Source: Bacillota bacterium
GTDB taxonomy: Bacteria > Bacillota > Clostridia > Christensenellales > Aristaeellaceae
Assembly (NCBI GenBank): GCA_023395615.1
Contig: JAEWYP010000031.1
Coordinates: 1 to 64,000 of the forward strand
DNA: 64,000 nt
Direction of reading: 5' to 3'
Shown here: piece after piece, positions 44,202 to 52,852 of the stretch
How the letters are laid out: the number at the start of each line of letters is the position of its first letter
Position numbering within the stretch: the first letter of the stretch is position 1
The notes under the pieces: model-generated
What the model was told of the DNA's origin: nothing
Databases searched by the model: none
What the model saw: only the letters and a program-made list of their open reading frames with translations
Made by a program: the position numbers and the translations under genes

Positions 44202-46639
44202 TGAACCAGGGGGAACACACCCTGATCTGCGAATTCCGGATGCCGGGAGGGCCGTTTCAGCCGCCCGTAACGCACCGGCTGCGCCTGACCGCGCTTGCGG
44301 GGGGCGCCGTGCGCGTTACCCGTACGGCCCGGGAGACGTTTCTGGACACGACCAGCGCCATCGTAACCGGTGCGCAGCCCGGCAGTTATACGGTAAGCGA
44401 AACCGCGGACCGGATTTGCATGGATTGCGGCGATACCCTCGTGGAGATCAGCCGCGCGAAGGGCGCTCTGTCGTTTTACAATCACGATCACCAACTGCTT
44501 TTGCGGGAGCCGGAAAAGCAGCCCTACCTGCTGGTCGAAAAACAGGTGCTTCGCAATCGCTTTCAAAGCGACGCGGAGGTTACGCTTACGCAGGGTGTGG
44601 ACGGAATCCGCGCCTCCGCAGAAGCATACGAAACCTATGTGGACCGCACGGCGTACGAATGGAAGCAATCGTTCGTATTTGATAGCGACGAGGCGCTGTA
44701 CGGCCTGGGTTCCCACGAGGAAGGCTACGGAAACCTGCGAGGCCGTATGCGGGCCCTGTACCAGCAAAACATGAAGGCCGTCGTGCCGGTGCTGGTTTCC
44801 ACCAAAGGTTGGGGGCTGCTGTTTGACGCTTCCTGCCTGATGGTTTTCCACGACGACGCGGAAGGTTCTTATCTGTGGGCGGACTGCGCCGACGAGTTGG
44901 ATTACTACTATCTGGGCGGTGACGGATACCCCGCGGTAATGGGTAATTATGCCCGCCTGACCGGGAAAACGCCGATGCTCCCCAAATATGCCTTCGGCTA
45001 TATCCAATCCAAAGAACGGTATAAGGACGCGGACGAGCTGGTTTCCGTAGTGAAGGAGTACCGCCGCCGGGGCGTGCCGCTGGATATGATCGTGCTGGAC
45101 TGGTGCAGCTGGCCGGAAGGGCTATGGGGATACAAGGTGTTTGACCGTTCCCGCTTTCCCGACCCGAAGGCGCTTACGGACACGCTGCACACACTGGGCG
45201 CGAAACTGATGATCTCCATCTGGCCCTCCATGCGCGGAGACGAAAACGAAAACCGTACGGAAATGCTTCACATGGGCGGGATGCTTGGTAACCGCGCCGT
45301 ATACGACGCCTTTAACCCGGAAGCGCGCAGGCTGTACTGGAAACAGGCCAACGAAGGCCTTTTCCAGTACGGGGTGGACGCGTGGTGGTGCGATTGCAGC
45401 GAACCGTTCGAAGCCGACTGGCACGGGCAGATCAAGCCGGAACCGCACGAGCGCGTACGCATCAATACCGACGAAGCGAAAAAATACCTAGACCCCACCC
45501 AGATTAACGCATACAGCCTGCTGCATTCCGAAGGGCTTTATATGGGCCAGCGCGCGGTAACGGACCGCAAGCGGGTGATCAACCTTACCCGCTCCTCCTA
45601 CGCGGGACAGCATCGGTACGCGACCATCACCTGGTCCGGCGACGTCTCCTCCACCTGGGAGGTGCTGCGGCGGCATGTTCCGGAAGGCGTCAATTTCTGC
45701 GCAACAGGCGAGCCTTACTGGACGACCGACGCGGGCGGCTTCTTCCCCATGGGGGGCGGCGCGTGGTTCGGGTCGGGCGATTACAATACCGGCGTTGACG
45801 ACCTGGGGTATCGGGAGCTGTACGTGCGCTGGCTGCAATACGCCACGTTTCTGCCCATGATGCGCTCCCATGGCACGGGAACGCCCCGCGAAATCTGGCG
45901 CTTCGGTGAAAAGGGAACTCCGTTCTATGACGCGATCGAAAAAACCATCCGCTTGCGTTACGCCCTGCTCCCCTATCTGTACTCGCTCGCGGCACAGTGC
46001 GCCGATAGCGGCATGCCGATTCTCCGTGCCCCGGGGCTGGAATTTCCGCGGGATACGGCCCTGCGGCAGATCGACGACCAGATGATGCTGGGCGGCGCGC
46101 TGCTGGTGAAACCCGTCACCCGTCCGATGCTTTTCGGGCCGGAATCCACGGCGATTGCCCCCACGGACGATACCGAAACGGTCACCCTGCCGGAGGGCGC
46201 CAGTTGGTACGCGCTCGATACGGAGGAGCGCTTTACCGGTGGACAGACGATCACGGTACACGCGCCGCTGGACCGGATTCCCGTTTTTGTACGTGCGGGC
46301 AGCGTGCTGCCAATGCAGCCGGTGCTTCAATATACGGGCGAAGTCGCGCATCCGCCGCTGACGATGACCGTTTATCCCGGCGCGGACGGCGTCTTTACGC
46401 TTTACGACGACGAAGGCGACGGTTACGATTATGAAAAGGACGAGTGCAGCCGGATCGCGCTTCAGTGGAACGACACGCGCGGAGAGCTGAGCATCGGCGA
46501 GCGGGTCGGCACGTACCCCGGCATGCCCGAACACATCGATTGTACCGTGCGAGTGGCGGGCAGCACGGAATCCACCTGTACGTACGACGGCCATCCGCTT
46601 ACGATTCAATTGATCCCAAATGCAAAGGAGCGTTACTAA
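44186..46639 (+). CDS. GH31 alpha-glycosidase, alpha-xylosidase-like
   Basis: This 817-residue protein is a retaining GH31. The N-terminal beta-sandwich leads to the barrel with KYAFGYIQSKERYKDADELVSVVKEYRRRGVPLDMIVLDWCSW, an alpha-xylosidase-like entrance. The nucleophile Asp403 is in WWCDCSEPFEAD and the acid/base Asp486 in WSGDVSSTW. ATGEPYWTTDAGGFF and YSLAAQ are family-typical. Alpha-xylosidase (xyloglucan side chains) is the best guess; alpha-glucosidase or transglucosidase remain possible. Two starts compete: ATG 44186, 15 bases inside the GH95 gene, or ATG 44201 in a TGATG junction, which would shift residue numbers by five. No signal peptide. Confidence 0.9.
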   Translation: MPIEVMNQGEHTLICEFRMPGGPFQPPVTHRLRLTALAGGAVRVTRTARETFLDTTSAIVTGAQPGSYTVSETADRICMDCGDTLVEISRAKGALSFYNHDHQLLLREPEKQPYLLVEKQVLRNRFQSDAEVTLTQGVDGIRASAEAYETYVDRTAYEWKQSFVFDSDEALYGLGSHEEGYGNLRGRMRALYQQNMKAVVPVLVSTKGWGLLFDASCLMVFHDDAEGSYLWADCADELDYYYLGGDGYPAVMGNYARLTGKTPMLPKYAFGYIQSKERYKDADELVSVVKEYRRRGVPLDMIVLDWCSWPEGLWGYKVFDRSRFPDPKALTDTLHTLGAKLMISIWPSMRGDENENRTEMLHMGGMLGNRAVYDAFNPEARRLYWKQANEGLFQYGVDAWWCDCSEPFEADWHGQIKPEPHERVRINTDEAKKYLDPTQINAYSLLHSEGLYMGQRAVTDRKRVINLTRSSYAGQHRYATITWSGDVSSTWEVLRRHVPEGVNFCATGEPYWTTDAGGFFPMGGGAWFGSGDYNTGVDDLGYRELYVRWLQYATFLPMMRSHGTGTPREIWRFGEKGTPFYDAIEKTIRLRYALLPYLYSLAAQCADSGMPILRAPGLEFPRDTALRQIDDQMMLGGALLVKPVTRPMLFGPESTAIAPTDDTETVTLPEGASWYALDTEERFTGGQTITVHAPLDRIPVFVRAGSVLPMQPVLQYTGEVAHPPLTMTVYPGADGVFTLYDDEGDGYDYEKDECSRIALQWNDTRGELSIGERVGTYPGMPEHIDCTVRVAGSTESTCTYDGHPLTIQLIPNAKERY

Positions 46640-48162
46640 TGTTTATCCGAAAGGCACTTACCGAAAACGGATGGGTGCGGGGCCTGCCGGCCGCAGACCC
46701 GCGCATTACCAGCTACAAAGGCATCCCGTTCGCCGCGCCGCCGGTCGGCAAAAACCGCTGGCGGGCCCCACAGCCCTGCGCAAACTGGGAGGGTGTGCGC
46801 GATGCGTTTGATTTCGCGCCCATCGCCATGCAGGACAGCCCGATCATCGACGAAAAGAACGTGTACACACGCGAATGGTCCATCGATCCGGATGTGGTAA
46901 TGAGCGAGGATTGCCTGTACCTGAACATATGGGCTCCCGCAGCCGCCGGCACTAAAAACCTGCCCGTATTCGTATGGTATTTCGGCGGCGGCCTGCAGGT
47001 CGGCCATCCCTCGGAAATGGAGTTTGACGGCGAACGCATCGCGCGGCGTGGCGTTGTCGTGGTTACGATCAACTACCGCGTAAACGCCTTCGGTTTCCTG
47101 TGCCACCCCGAAATCACCGCCGAATCGCCCGACGCGCCGGCCAACTTCGGCCATCTGGATCAGCAGGCAGCTACGCGCTGGGTGAAGCGCAACATTGCGG
47201 CTTTCGGCGGCGACCCCGCCAACATCACCATCGGCGGCCAGTCCGCGGGAGGCGGCAGCGTAATGAACCAGCTGACGTCCCCGCAAAACGAAGGTCTGTT
47301 CCAGCGTGCCATCGTGGAAAGCGGCGTCGCAGCGACCGTATACCCCAACAAGCAGCATTTCGGGTATATTCCGGAGCTGGCCGAAGCGGAACAGAACGGC
47401 GAAAAGTTCTTCCGTTTTCTGGGTGTTCGCACGCTTGCGGAAGCACGCGCCATTGACGAAGTAACGCTGCGCAACAAGGTACATGAGTACCGTGCCAACT
47501 GGGGCACCGTACTGGATCACCTGTTCTGCGTGGGCGAAGCGGTACCGCTGTATTGCCAGAACCGCCGCCTGCCGTGCCCCGTGATGATGGGGCACACCGC
47601 CTCGGAGTTCTTCATTTCGCCCGAGGTGGAAAGCATAGACGATTTGAAAGCCATGGCGGAAACCTCCTTCGGGGCGGACGCGCAGGAGTTTCTGTCCTTC
47701 TTTGATCTGGAGCACGACACCATCGAGGAAATCCGAAAAAAAGCCTCGGTGTCGAGCATCGGGCTTGCCATCCGTATCGCGGGCGAGTGCAACGCCGCCT
47801 CCGGCGCCGAACAGCCGCTGTATTACTACGATTTCGACGCAGAGATACCCGGTTGGGATCATCCTGGCACCTTCCACTCGGTTGATCTGTGGTTCTTCTT
47901 CGAAACGCTGGCGAAGTGCTGGCGGCCTTTCACAGGCAAGCATTACGATCTGGCGCGGCAAATGTGCACCTACTGGGCAAACTTTATCAGGAACGGCAAC
48001 CCCAACGGCGAAGACCTTCCGGGGCAGGCGCTGCCAGAGTGGGAACGCTATGCGCCCGACGCGCCGACCCGCATGCTGTTCGCCGACACATCCAGTTCCG
48101 AAGCCTGCCCGCCTTCCGCACTGATGCGCTTTCTGGTGCGGCAGTATCGCAAAAAGTTATAA
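46639..48162 (+). CDS. Type-B carboxylesterase
   Basis: This 507-residue protein belongs to the carboxylesterase type B family of alpha/beta hydrolases: YKGIPFAAPPVGKNRWRAPQP, MSEDCLYLNIWAP, PVFVWYFGGGLQVGHP (oxyanion loop) and nucleophile Ser202 in IGGQSAGGGSV. The catalytic His413 lies in GTFHSVDLWFFFETL. Members in glycan loci remove acyl groups from sugars or release small aromatic acids. The ATG shares one base with the GH31 stop (TAATG) and follows AAAGGAG, so the two are coupled. The ORF can be read upstream to 46444, but that part is an alternative frame of GH31. No signal peptide. The stop lies at the edge of the palindromic repeat array. Confidence 0.9.
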   Translation: MFIRKALTENGWVRGLPAADPRITSYKGIPFAAPPVGKNRWRAPQPCANWEGVRDAFDFAPIAMQDSPIIDEKNVYTREWSIDPDVVMSEDCLYLNIWAPAAAGTKNLPVFVWYFGGGLQVGHPSEMEFDGERIARRGVVVVTINYRVNAFGFLCHPEITAESPDAPANFGHLDQQAATRWVKRNIAAFGGDPANITIGGQSAGGGSVMNQLTSPQNEGLFQRAIVESGVAATVYPNKQHFGYIPELAEAEQNGEKFFRFLGVRTLAEARAIDEVTLRNKVHEYRANWGTVLDHLFCVGEAVPLYCQNRRLPCPVMMGHTASEFFISPEVESIDDLKAMAETSFGADAQEFLSFFDLEHDTIEEIRKKASVSSIGLAIRIAGECNAASGAEQPLYYYDFDAEIPGWDHPGTFHSVDLWFFFETLAKCWRPFTGKHYDLARQMCTYWANFIRNGNPNGEDLPGQALPEWERYAPDAPTRMLFADTSSSEACPPSALMRFLVRQYRKKL

Positions 48163-48668
48163 AAAGGTTCAGCTGCGAGGAAGCAAGTCCCAAAAGGGCG
48201 GGAGCGTACACGGACGTACGTGACCGCCCTTTTTTGGGTGCAGCTGACAACGCAGATGGGCCTTTTTCAGGCCGCCAACCGCAGATTGCTCAAAAAGGTT
48301 CAGCTGCGAGGAAGCAAGTCCAAAAGGGCGGGAGCGTACACGGACGTACGTGACCGCCCTTTTGTGGTGCGGCTGACAAAGCAGATGGGCCTTTTTCAGG
48401 CCGCCAACCGCAGATTGCTCAAAAAGGTTCAGCTGCGAGGAAGCAAACCACAAAAGGGCGGGAGCGTACACGGACGTACGTGACCGCCCTTTTGGGGTGC
48501 GGCTGACAACGCAGATGGGCCTTTTTCAGGCCACCAACCGCAGATTGCTTAAAAAGGTGCAGCTGCGAGGAAGCAAACCACAAAAGGGCGGGAGCGTACA
48601 CGGACGTACGTGACCGCCCTTTTGGGGTGCGGCTGACAAAGCAGATGGGCCTTTTTCAGCAATCTGCG
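48161..48668. repeat. Tandem array of four palindromic units with a 130-bp period
   Basis: Units begin near 48161, 48292, 48421 and 48551; the last is cut short at about 48659. Each contains the same 42-base hairpin (AAAAGGGCGG ... CGTAC/GTACG ... CCGCCCTTTT) at 48192-48233, 48322-48363, 48452-48493 and 48582-48623, exactly 130 bp apart. TCAGCTGC on the left and GCRGCTGA on the right form an outer stem. A GGCCT/AGGCC hairpin lies between units 1-2, 2-3 and, with one change, 3-4. At the right edge AGCAATCTGCG (48658-48668) is an inverted copy of the inter-unit sequence CGCAGATTGCT. The array fills the gap between convergent genes and can act as a bidirectional terminator. Confidence 0.9.
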
Positions 48669-48673
48669 CTGTA

Positions 48674-50971
48674 TTATTCCACGCCGTTTCGATAAGTAGA
48701 GGCATTATCGCCCGTGCTGCGCTTGAACGCACGGCAGAAGGAGTTGGCCGATGTGTATCCGACCTGCGCGGCAATTTCGCTGATTTTAAAGCCTGTCTCC
48801 CGCAGCAGCTCCTTGGCCCTGGCCATCCGAATGCCCTCCACGTAGCTGAAAAAGTTAACGCCGCTTTGCATTTTAAAAGCATACGACAGGTAGGATTCGG
48901 ACATGGCGAACCGCTCCGCCACATGGGTCAGCGACAGGTTGCAGTCCGAATAGCAGGTGTTGATATAGGTTTTCACTTCTTCGATCATGTTTTGCTGTTT
49001 TCCGTTCTTCTGTCGCTGCACCATCTGGCAGAACTGTAAAAACAACTGGTCAATCTGCTGAATCTGAATGTTCAGCGTTTGCCCCATCAGCTCTTTGATC
49101 CGTTCGCAGATCGTCTCCGTTTCGCCGGAAGGCAGCCCGGACAGGGTGGTAGCATGGAACAGCGTATTCAGCAAATTATTGATCAGCATTTGCCGCATAT
49201 ATCCGGGCAGGTTCGCCTCGGTAAAATTACGCTCTTTTAAAAGCGTCAGCAGGTTGAACATTCCTGTTTCATCGCCGACCATGGCGCAATCAATCAAGCG
49301 GTTTTGAATATCCTGCGGATAGAACAGCACATATTTCGGGTTTTCGGCCGCGTCGTAGTATACAGCGGGCGTTTCCTGCGGCGAAGGCTTGATATAAATC
49401 AGGGAAGCGGCGTTGCCGTAGGAACGCACCACATCCGTAAGCAATCCCACGGTGTTGCCGACATACACAAACATCATCTCGTTAATGCTGTTGGGCAGTT
49501 TTTCGCGGATGAAGCCAACCAGCTTATCGATCCGCTCGTGCTGCTCCTCCCCTTCGATCAGCAGCACAAACTCTTCCTCGGATTTATCAGCGTACAGAGA
49601 TGATATTTCCAGCACGTCGATTGCCAGTTTAATCACTGCTTTGCAGTTTACGGCCAACTGGAGGGTGAGCGTATCGCCGGGCGCAGCGCCGGAATCCAGC
49701 CGGAAAATAACGACGCAACGCTTCCACAGCTTATCGAATACGCCGATCGTTTTGGCCATGATGATCGCTTCGTCCTCCGAACGGAAGTCGCCCTCCAGCA
49801 GACGCGCGAGAAAGACATCCTTCAGGTAGGTTTTCTGCTGCGCCAACGTATGGTTCATGGCTTCGTTGGCCGTTTGAATATCGGCAAAGGAGGCCTGAAG
49901 AGTGCGGAAAGCCTTTCCGTAGGTCATATTTTGCAGGTTCTCGCCGCCATCCCGGGCGATGCTGCGTAAAAAGCGCGTATTCTGGCTGGAAAGGGAGTAG
50001 CACAGGAGGCCGCCCAGCAATATGGCCAGCCCGATCGTCCATGCGATAATGGTGCGCAGCGACGTAAGCCTGGCAAACACCGCGTCCGCGGAAAGCGCGA
50101 TGGCGATCCGGAAACCGGTTTTAGAAGACGTCGCCTGGGTGATAAAGGTGTCCTTCCCGTCGATTACCTGCCGGGCGCTTGCACAGTTGCCCTGCATGCC
50201 GCTTAACGCGGCGTGCAGCGATGCGATCTGCACGCCGTCGGCCAGCCGGGAAGCGATCAGTTCGCCATCGTTATTTTCCAGAAACACGCTTCCGCTGGAT
50301 GCGTCCACCCGGGCGATCAGGTCCAACAGCATATCCTGTTTTACGTACAGTACCGCGTACCCGTCGTTGTGGTCGTAGGGATAGAACGAGTATACAAACT
50401 CTACCAGTTTGATCGTCTGGGGTGAGTCGGCATTGCCGTATCGGTACTCCACCGTGCGCGCGGAACATTTGCCAAAGGACGGCGCGGCATGCAGCGTTTC
50501 CTCCTGCCAGGCTTCGTACGTCTGGCGGACGCCGTGCATATAAAGCTGATAAAAATCTTCATATGAGTATACGGACTGGTCATTCATCACAAATCGGCCG
50601 TTGTTAAAATACAGCAGATAATCGAAAATGAAATCGTTGTACACCCCATACTTGGTCATGGTGCTTCGCGCGCTGATGATTTTGGCTGTGTTGGGGTATA
50701 CGAATGGATCTCGCAGGTAGCGAAGTGTCTGCACCTGCGAGCTGGTCACCAGCTGCGTGCCGATGTTGCGCAGCTCTTCCGCGCGCGTGTCCAGGATCTC
50801 GCTGGCCTGCAACAGGAGCGCCTGATTTTCGTATTCGATATCCTGCTGCACAATGTGCAACGCCTCCTGATAAAATAAAACCGCCAGCAGAATGGGAACG
50901 ATTAATATCAGTAAATAAGTGCTGAAAAAACTGGCGAGCAGTCTGCCCCCCTTTCGCCTCTGCTGATCCAT
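48674..50971 (-). CDS. Membrane-bound AraC-family regulator (YesS-like)
   Basis: This 765-residue protein is close to the length of Bacillus subtilis YesS, an activator of rhamnogalacturonan genes. A first membrane helix (FFSTYLLILIVPILLAVLFYQ, about residues 14-34) is followed by a roughly 270-residue extracytoplasmic Cache-like sensor. A second helix (IIAWTIGLAILLGGLLCYSL) leads to a cytoplasmic linker. The last about 100 residues hold the double helix-turn-helix (LSLTHVAERFAMSESYLSYAFKMQSGVNFFSYVEGIRMARAKELLRETGFKISEIAAQVGYTSANSFCRAFKR). The ATG at 50971 follows AAGGAGGG; an in-frame start at 51076 has no site. It is convergent with the GH31-esterase unit and is the likely reader of the ATAAGAAWYGAAT repeats. 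Its own promoter overlaps a LacI-type operator. Confidence 0.9.
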   Translation of the reverse strand: MDQQRRKGGRLLASFFSTYLLILIVPILLAVLFYQEALHIVQQDIEYENQALLLQASEILDTRAEELRNIGTQLVTSSQVQTLRYLRDPFVYPNTAKIISARSTMTKYGVYNDFIFDYLLYFNNGRFVMNDQSVYSYEDFYQLYMHGVRQTYEAWQEETLHAAPSFGKCSARTVEYRYGNADSPQTIKLVEFVYSFYPYDHNDGYAVLYVKQDMLLDLIARVDASSGSVFLENNDGELIASRLADGVQIASLHAALSGMQGNCASARQVIDGKDTFITQATSSKTGFRIAIALSADAVFARLTSLRTIIAWTIGLAILLGGLLCYSLSSQNTRFLRSIARDGGENLQNMTYGKAFRTLQASFADIQTANEAMNHTLAQQKTYLKDVFLARLLEGDFRSEDEAIIMAKTIGVFDKLWKRCVVIFRLDSGAAPGDTLTLQLAVNCKAVIKLAIDVLEISSLYADKSEEEFVLLIEGEEQHERIDKLVGFIREKLPNSINEMMFVYVGNTVGLLTDVVRSYGNAASLIYIKPSPQETPAVYYDAAENPKYVLFYPQDIQNRLIDCAMVGDETGMFNLLTLLKERNFTEANLPGYMRQMLINNLLNTLFHATTLSGLPSGETETICERIKELMGQTLNIQIQQIDQLFLQFCQMVQRQKNGKQQNMIEEVKTYINTCYSDCNLSLTHVAERFAMSESYLSYAFKMQSGVNFFSYVEGIRMARAKELLRETGFKISEIAAQVGYTSANSFCRAFKRSTGDNASTYRNGVE

Positions 50972-51139
50972 GATCGCCCTCCTTCTTGTCAAGCCGGGGC
51001 TTATCCATCCGTCTTTCCATACATGAAGGCCGCTCTGCGGTTCGCCCGCCACGGCAACGATATAATTTTCAGCCAAGCCTTCAGCAAGCCTGCGTCCGGT
51101 AAAACTCTTCAGTTTCTCATCGCAATATTGTCGTTGAAA

Positions 51140-51168
51140 AGTATAAACGTTTCATAGGAATATGTCAA
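51140..51168 (-). promoter_or_regulatory. Promoter of the AraC-type regulator, with embedded operator
   Basis: On the minus strand TTGACA, 17 bp, TATACT. The palindrome ATAAACGTTTCA (51143-51154) covers the end of the spacer and most of the -10 and resembles the LacI-type operators elsewhere, so a repressor probably controls the activator. Confidence 0.7.
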
Positions 51169-51385
51169 TCTTTCAATGAGTTTCTAATTTCCATATTCAG
51201 GTAATTTCCGTAACGTTTCCCGTTCGAAAATCACAGAAAACAAACGGGTTTCCCTTACGCACCCTTTCCATCACAGACAGAGGCGAACTTTTTCTTTCAA
51301 GCACTGCGGCGCATATCGCGCTTCCCCCAACGATTCTCCTTCGACGTACCGGAACCTGCGGTTACGCGCCGGCACTTCCCCCGCC

Positions 51386-51413
51386 TTGACGGGTTTAAAA
51401 AACCTTCTATAAT
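51386..51413 (+). promoter_or_regulatory. Promoter upstream of the UPF0104 gene
   Basis: TTGACG, 16 bp, TATAAT. Transcription would start near 51420 and leave an untranslated leader of about 225 bases. Confidence 0.65.
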
Positions 51414-51645
51414 GTTCGTTGTACCCTTTTTACAAAAAGCAGGTCTGCGCGTTTTTACAAACGGTTAAAACGCTTCTCTTTTGTAACTCCCTCCGCCGCG
51501 GCACAGCGTCCGGCAAGGTTTCCTGCCCGGCGTTTTTACTCCTTCGCGTTTATACCCCGGCAGAAGCGTTCGCCGTTCGCGAACAGCAAGGTTCACACCC
51601 AAACCCGGCGGGCCTGACAACCCGCACGAAAGAGAGGCGCATTCG

Positions 51646-52701
51646 TTGAGGACATTCAAAGCCTTCTTGAAAAAGAACTGGATGATCGTACTGGGCCTTA
51701 CGCTGTCGGTAGCGACCATTCTCACCTTTTTTCTGTTAACAGACGGGGTAACCGTTTTAAAAGAAATATCAAAGTCCTTACAATATGGCTGGCTCCTCAT
51801 CGCAGCGGGTTTCGTGCTGCTGCAATGGGCATTCGACAGCCTGGCTTTGCATACGCTTACGCTGCCGCACCAGCCGGGTCGGCGCTACTTCTCCTCCTTC
51901 ATCACAACGATGGTTGGCATTCTGTACAGCAACCTGACCCCTTCCGCCACAGGCGGGCAGCCCATGCAGGTAGTATCGCTGAACCGGCAGGGTATGGATA
52001 CCGGCACGGCCACCTCGGTAGTTGTTGTGAAAACGATGCTGAACCAGATCGCCATCACGATCTACGCGCTGGTGATGGTCGTTTGGGAGTTGCCGTATTT
52101 TCAGCAACACGTCAGCAACTTTTCGTTCATCGTACTTTTCGCCATCGCGGTCAGCCTGCTGTTTATCGCGGGACTTCTGCTGTTTACCATCAACCGGAAG
52201 CTAACGACGCGGCTGGGCTACTGGCTGGTGCATCAGTTGCACAGGATGCGCTTTTGCAAGGACGAGCAACGCCTGCGGGATAAGATGGACGCCACATTTG
52301 AGAACTACTTCGCCAGCGCGAGCCGGCTGGGCAGCTCATTCTTCCGCTGCCTGGCTGTCGTGGTGTTCACCCTATTGCAGCTTACCTGCTATTTTATCGT
52401 GCCCTATTGCCTGTACCGCAGCTTCGGGTTTTACGGCGAGTCGGTCGTGCGGCTGATTGCCGCGGCCACATTTGTATACTTTGCCAGCATGTTCGTGCCG
52501 GTTCCCGGCTCGTCCGGCGGTGCGGAGGGTAGCTTCTACCTGTTCTTTTCTCCATTTTTCCCGGCGGGCGCGGCGGCGCCGGCCATGCTGCTGTGGCGGT
52601 TGCTCACTTACTACGCGGGGATACTGGCAGGGCTTGCCTTTACCGCAATGGACAAGCGAAGAGCAGCGCCGTCAGCTCCCCCGGCACAGACGGAGCCCTG
52701 A
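51646..52701 (+). CDS. UPF0104/YbhN-type membrane protein (LPG synthase flippase-like)
   Basis: This 351-residue protein has about eight membrane helices. It carries the marks of the lysylphosphatidylglycerol-synthase transmembrane family: ITTMVGILYSNLTPSATGGQPMQVVSLNRQG and FASMFVPVPGSSGGAEGSFYLFF. The soluble aminoacyl-transfer domain of MprF is absent, so it is the stand-alone form whose role (lipid flipping or export) is not settled. The start is a TTG with GAGAGG upstream. It is convergent with nrdD, and a palindrome at 52789 separates them. Confidence 0.88.
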   Translation: MRTFKAFLKKNWMIVLGLTLSVATILTFFLLTDGVTVLKEISKSLQYGWLLIAAGFVLLQWAFDSLALHTLTLPHQPGRRYFSSFITTMVGILYSNLTPSATGGQPMQVVSLNRQGMDTGTATSVVVVKTMLNQIAITIYALVMVVWELPYFQQHVSNFSFIVLFAIAVSLLFIAGLLLFTINRKLTTRLGYWLVHQLHRMRFCKDEQRLRDKMDATFENYFASASRLGSSFFRCLAVVVFTLLQLTCYFIVPYCLYRSFGFYGESVVRLIAAATFVYFASMFVPVPGSSGGAEGSFYLFFSPFFPAGAAAPAMLLWRLLTYYAGILAGLAFTAMDKRRAAPSAPPAQTEP

Positions 52702-52788
52702 ACCCGGCCACGCAAAACGCCGATCCTGTCCGCCCGTACACTTATCTCCATACAGTACGACACCGTACGCTTCACACAATAGCACAAG

Positions 52789-52842
52789 ACCACCGAAAGG
52801 GCGGGCGCGTACGAATGTGTACGGCCCGCCCCTTCGGTGGTT
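52789..52842. terminator. Palindromic bidirectional terminator, related to the 130-bp array
   Basis: ACCACCGAAAGGGCGGGC and its near-complement enclose GCGTAC-GAATGT-GTACGG, an 18-bp stem with one mismatch plus an inner stem. The centre (GGGCGGG, GCGTAC, GTAC, CGCCC) and the ACCAC/GTGGT edges match the array units at 48161-48668. It separates convergent genes. There is no strong U tract. Confidence 0.6.
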
Positions 52843-52852
52843 GTAATATGGA

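Larger units (their letters stand above)
50972..51645. other. Divergent intergenic region between AraC-type and UPF0104 genes
   Basis: About 670 bases with a well-formed promoter in each direction (51140-51168 minus; 51386-51413 plus). The stretch 51170-51380 shows nothing recognisable. The plus-strand leader from about 51420 to 51645 is long; I see no known riboswitch in it. Confidence 0.5.

Noticed and set aside
48169..48601. Small proteins with repeated TYVRVRSRPF-like peptides encoded in the array
   Set aside because: They arise only because the palindrome stays open in several frames; no ribosome sites, and the frames change from unit to unit.
48161..48668. CRISPR array
   Set aside because: The units are about 130 bp and nearly identical over their whole length, with no variable spacers; the conserved core is a long palindrome between convergent genes.
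51419..51649. A 76-codon leader gene
   Set aside because: It would start with TTG at the transcription start with no ribosome site and has no recognisable motif; mentioned only as part of the long leader.
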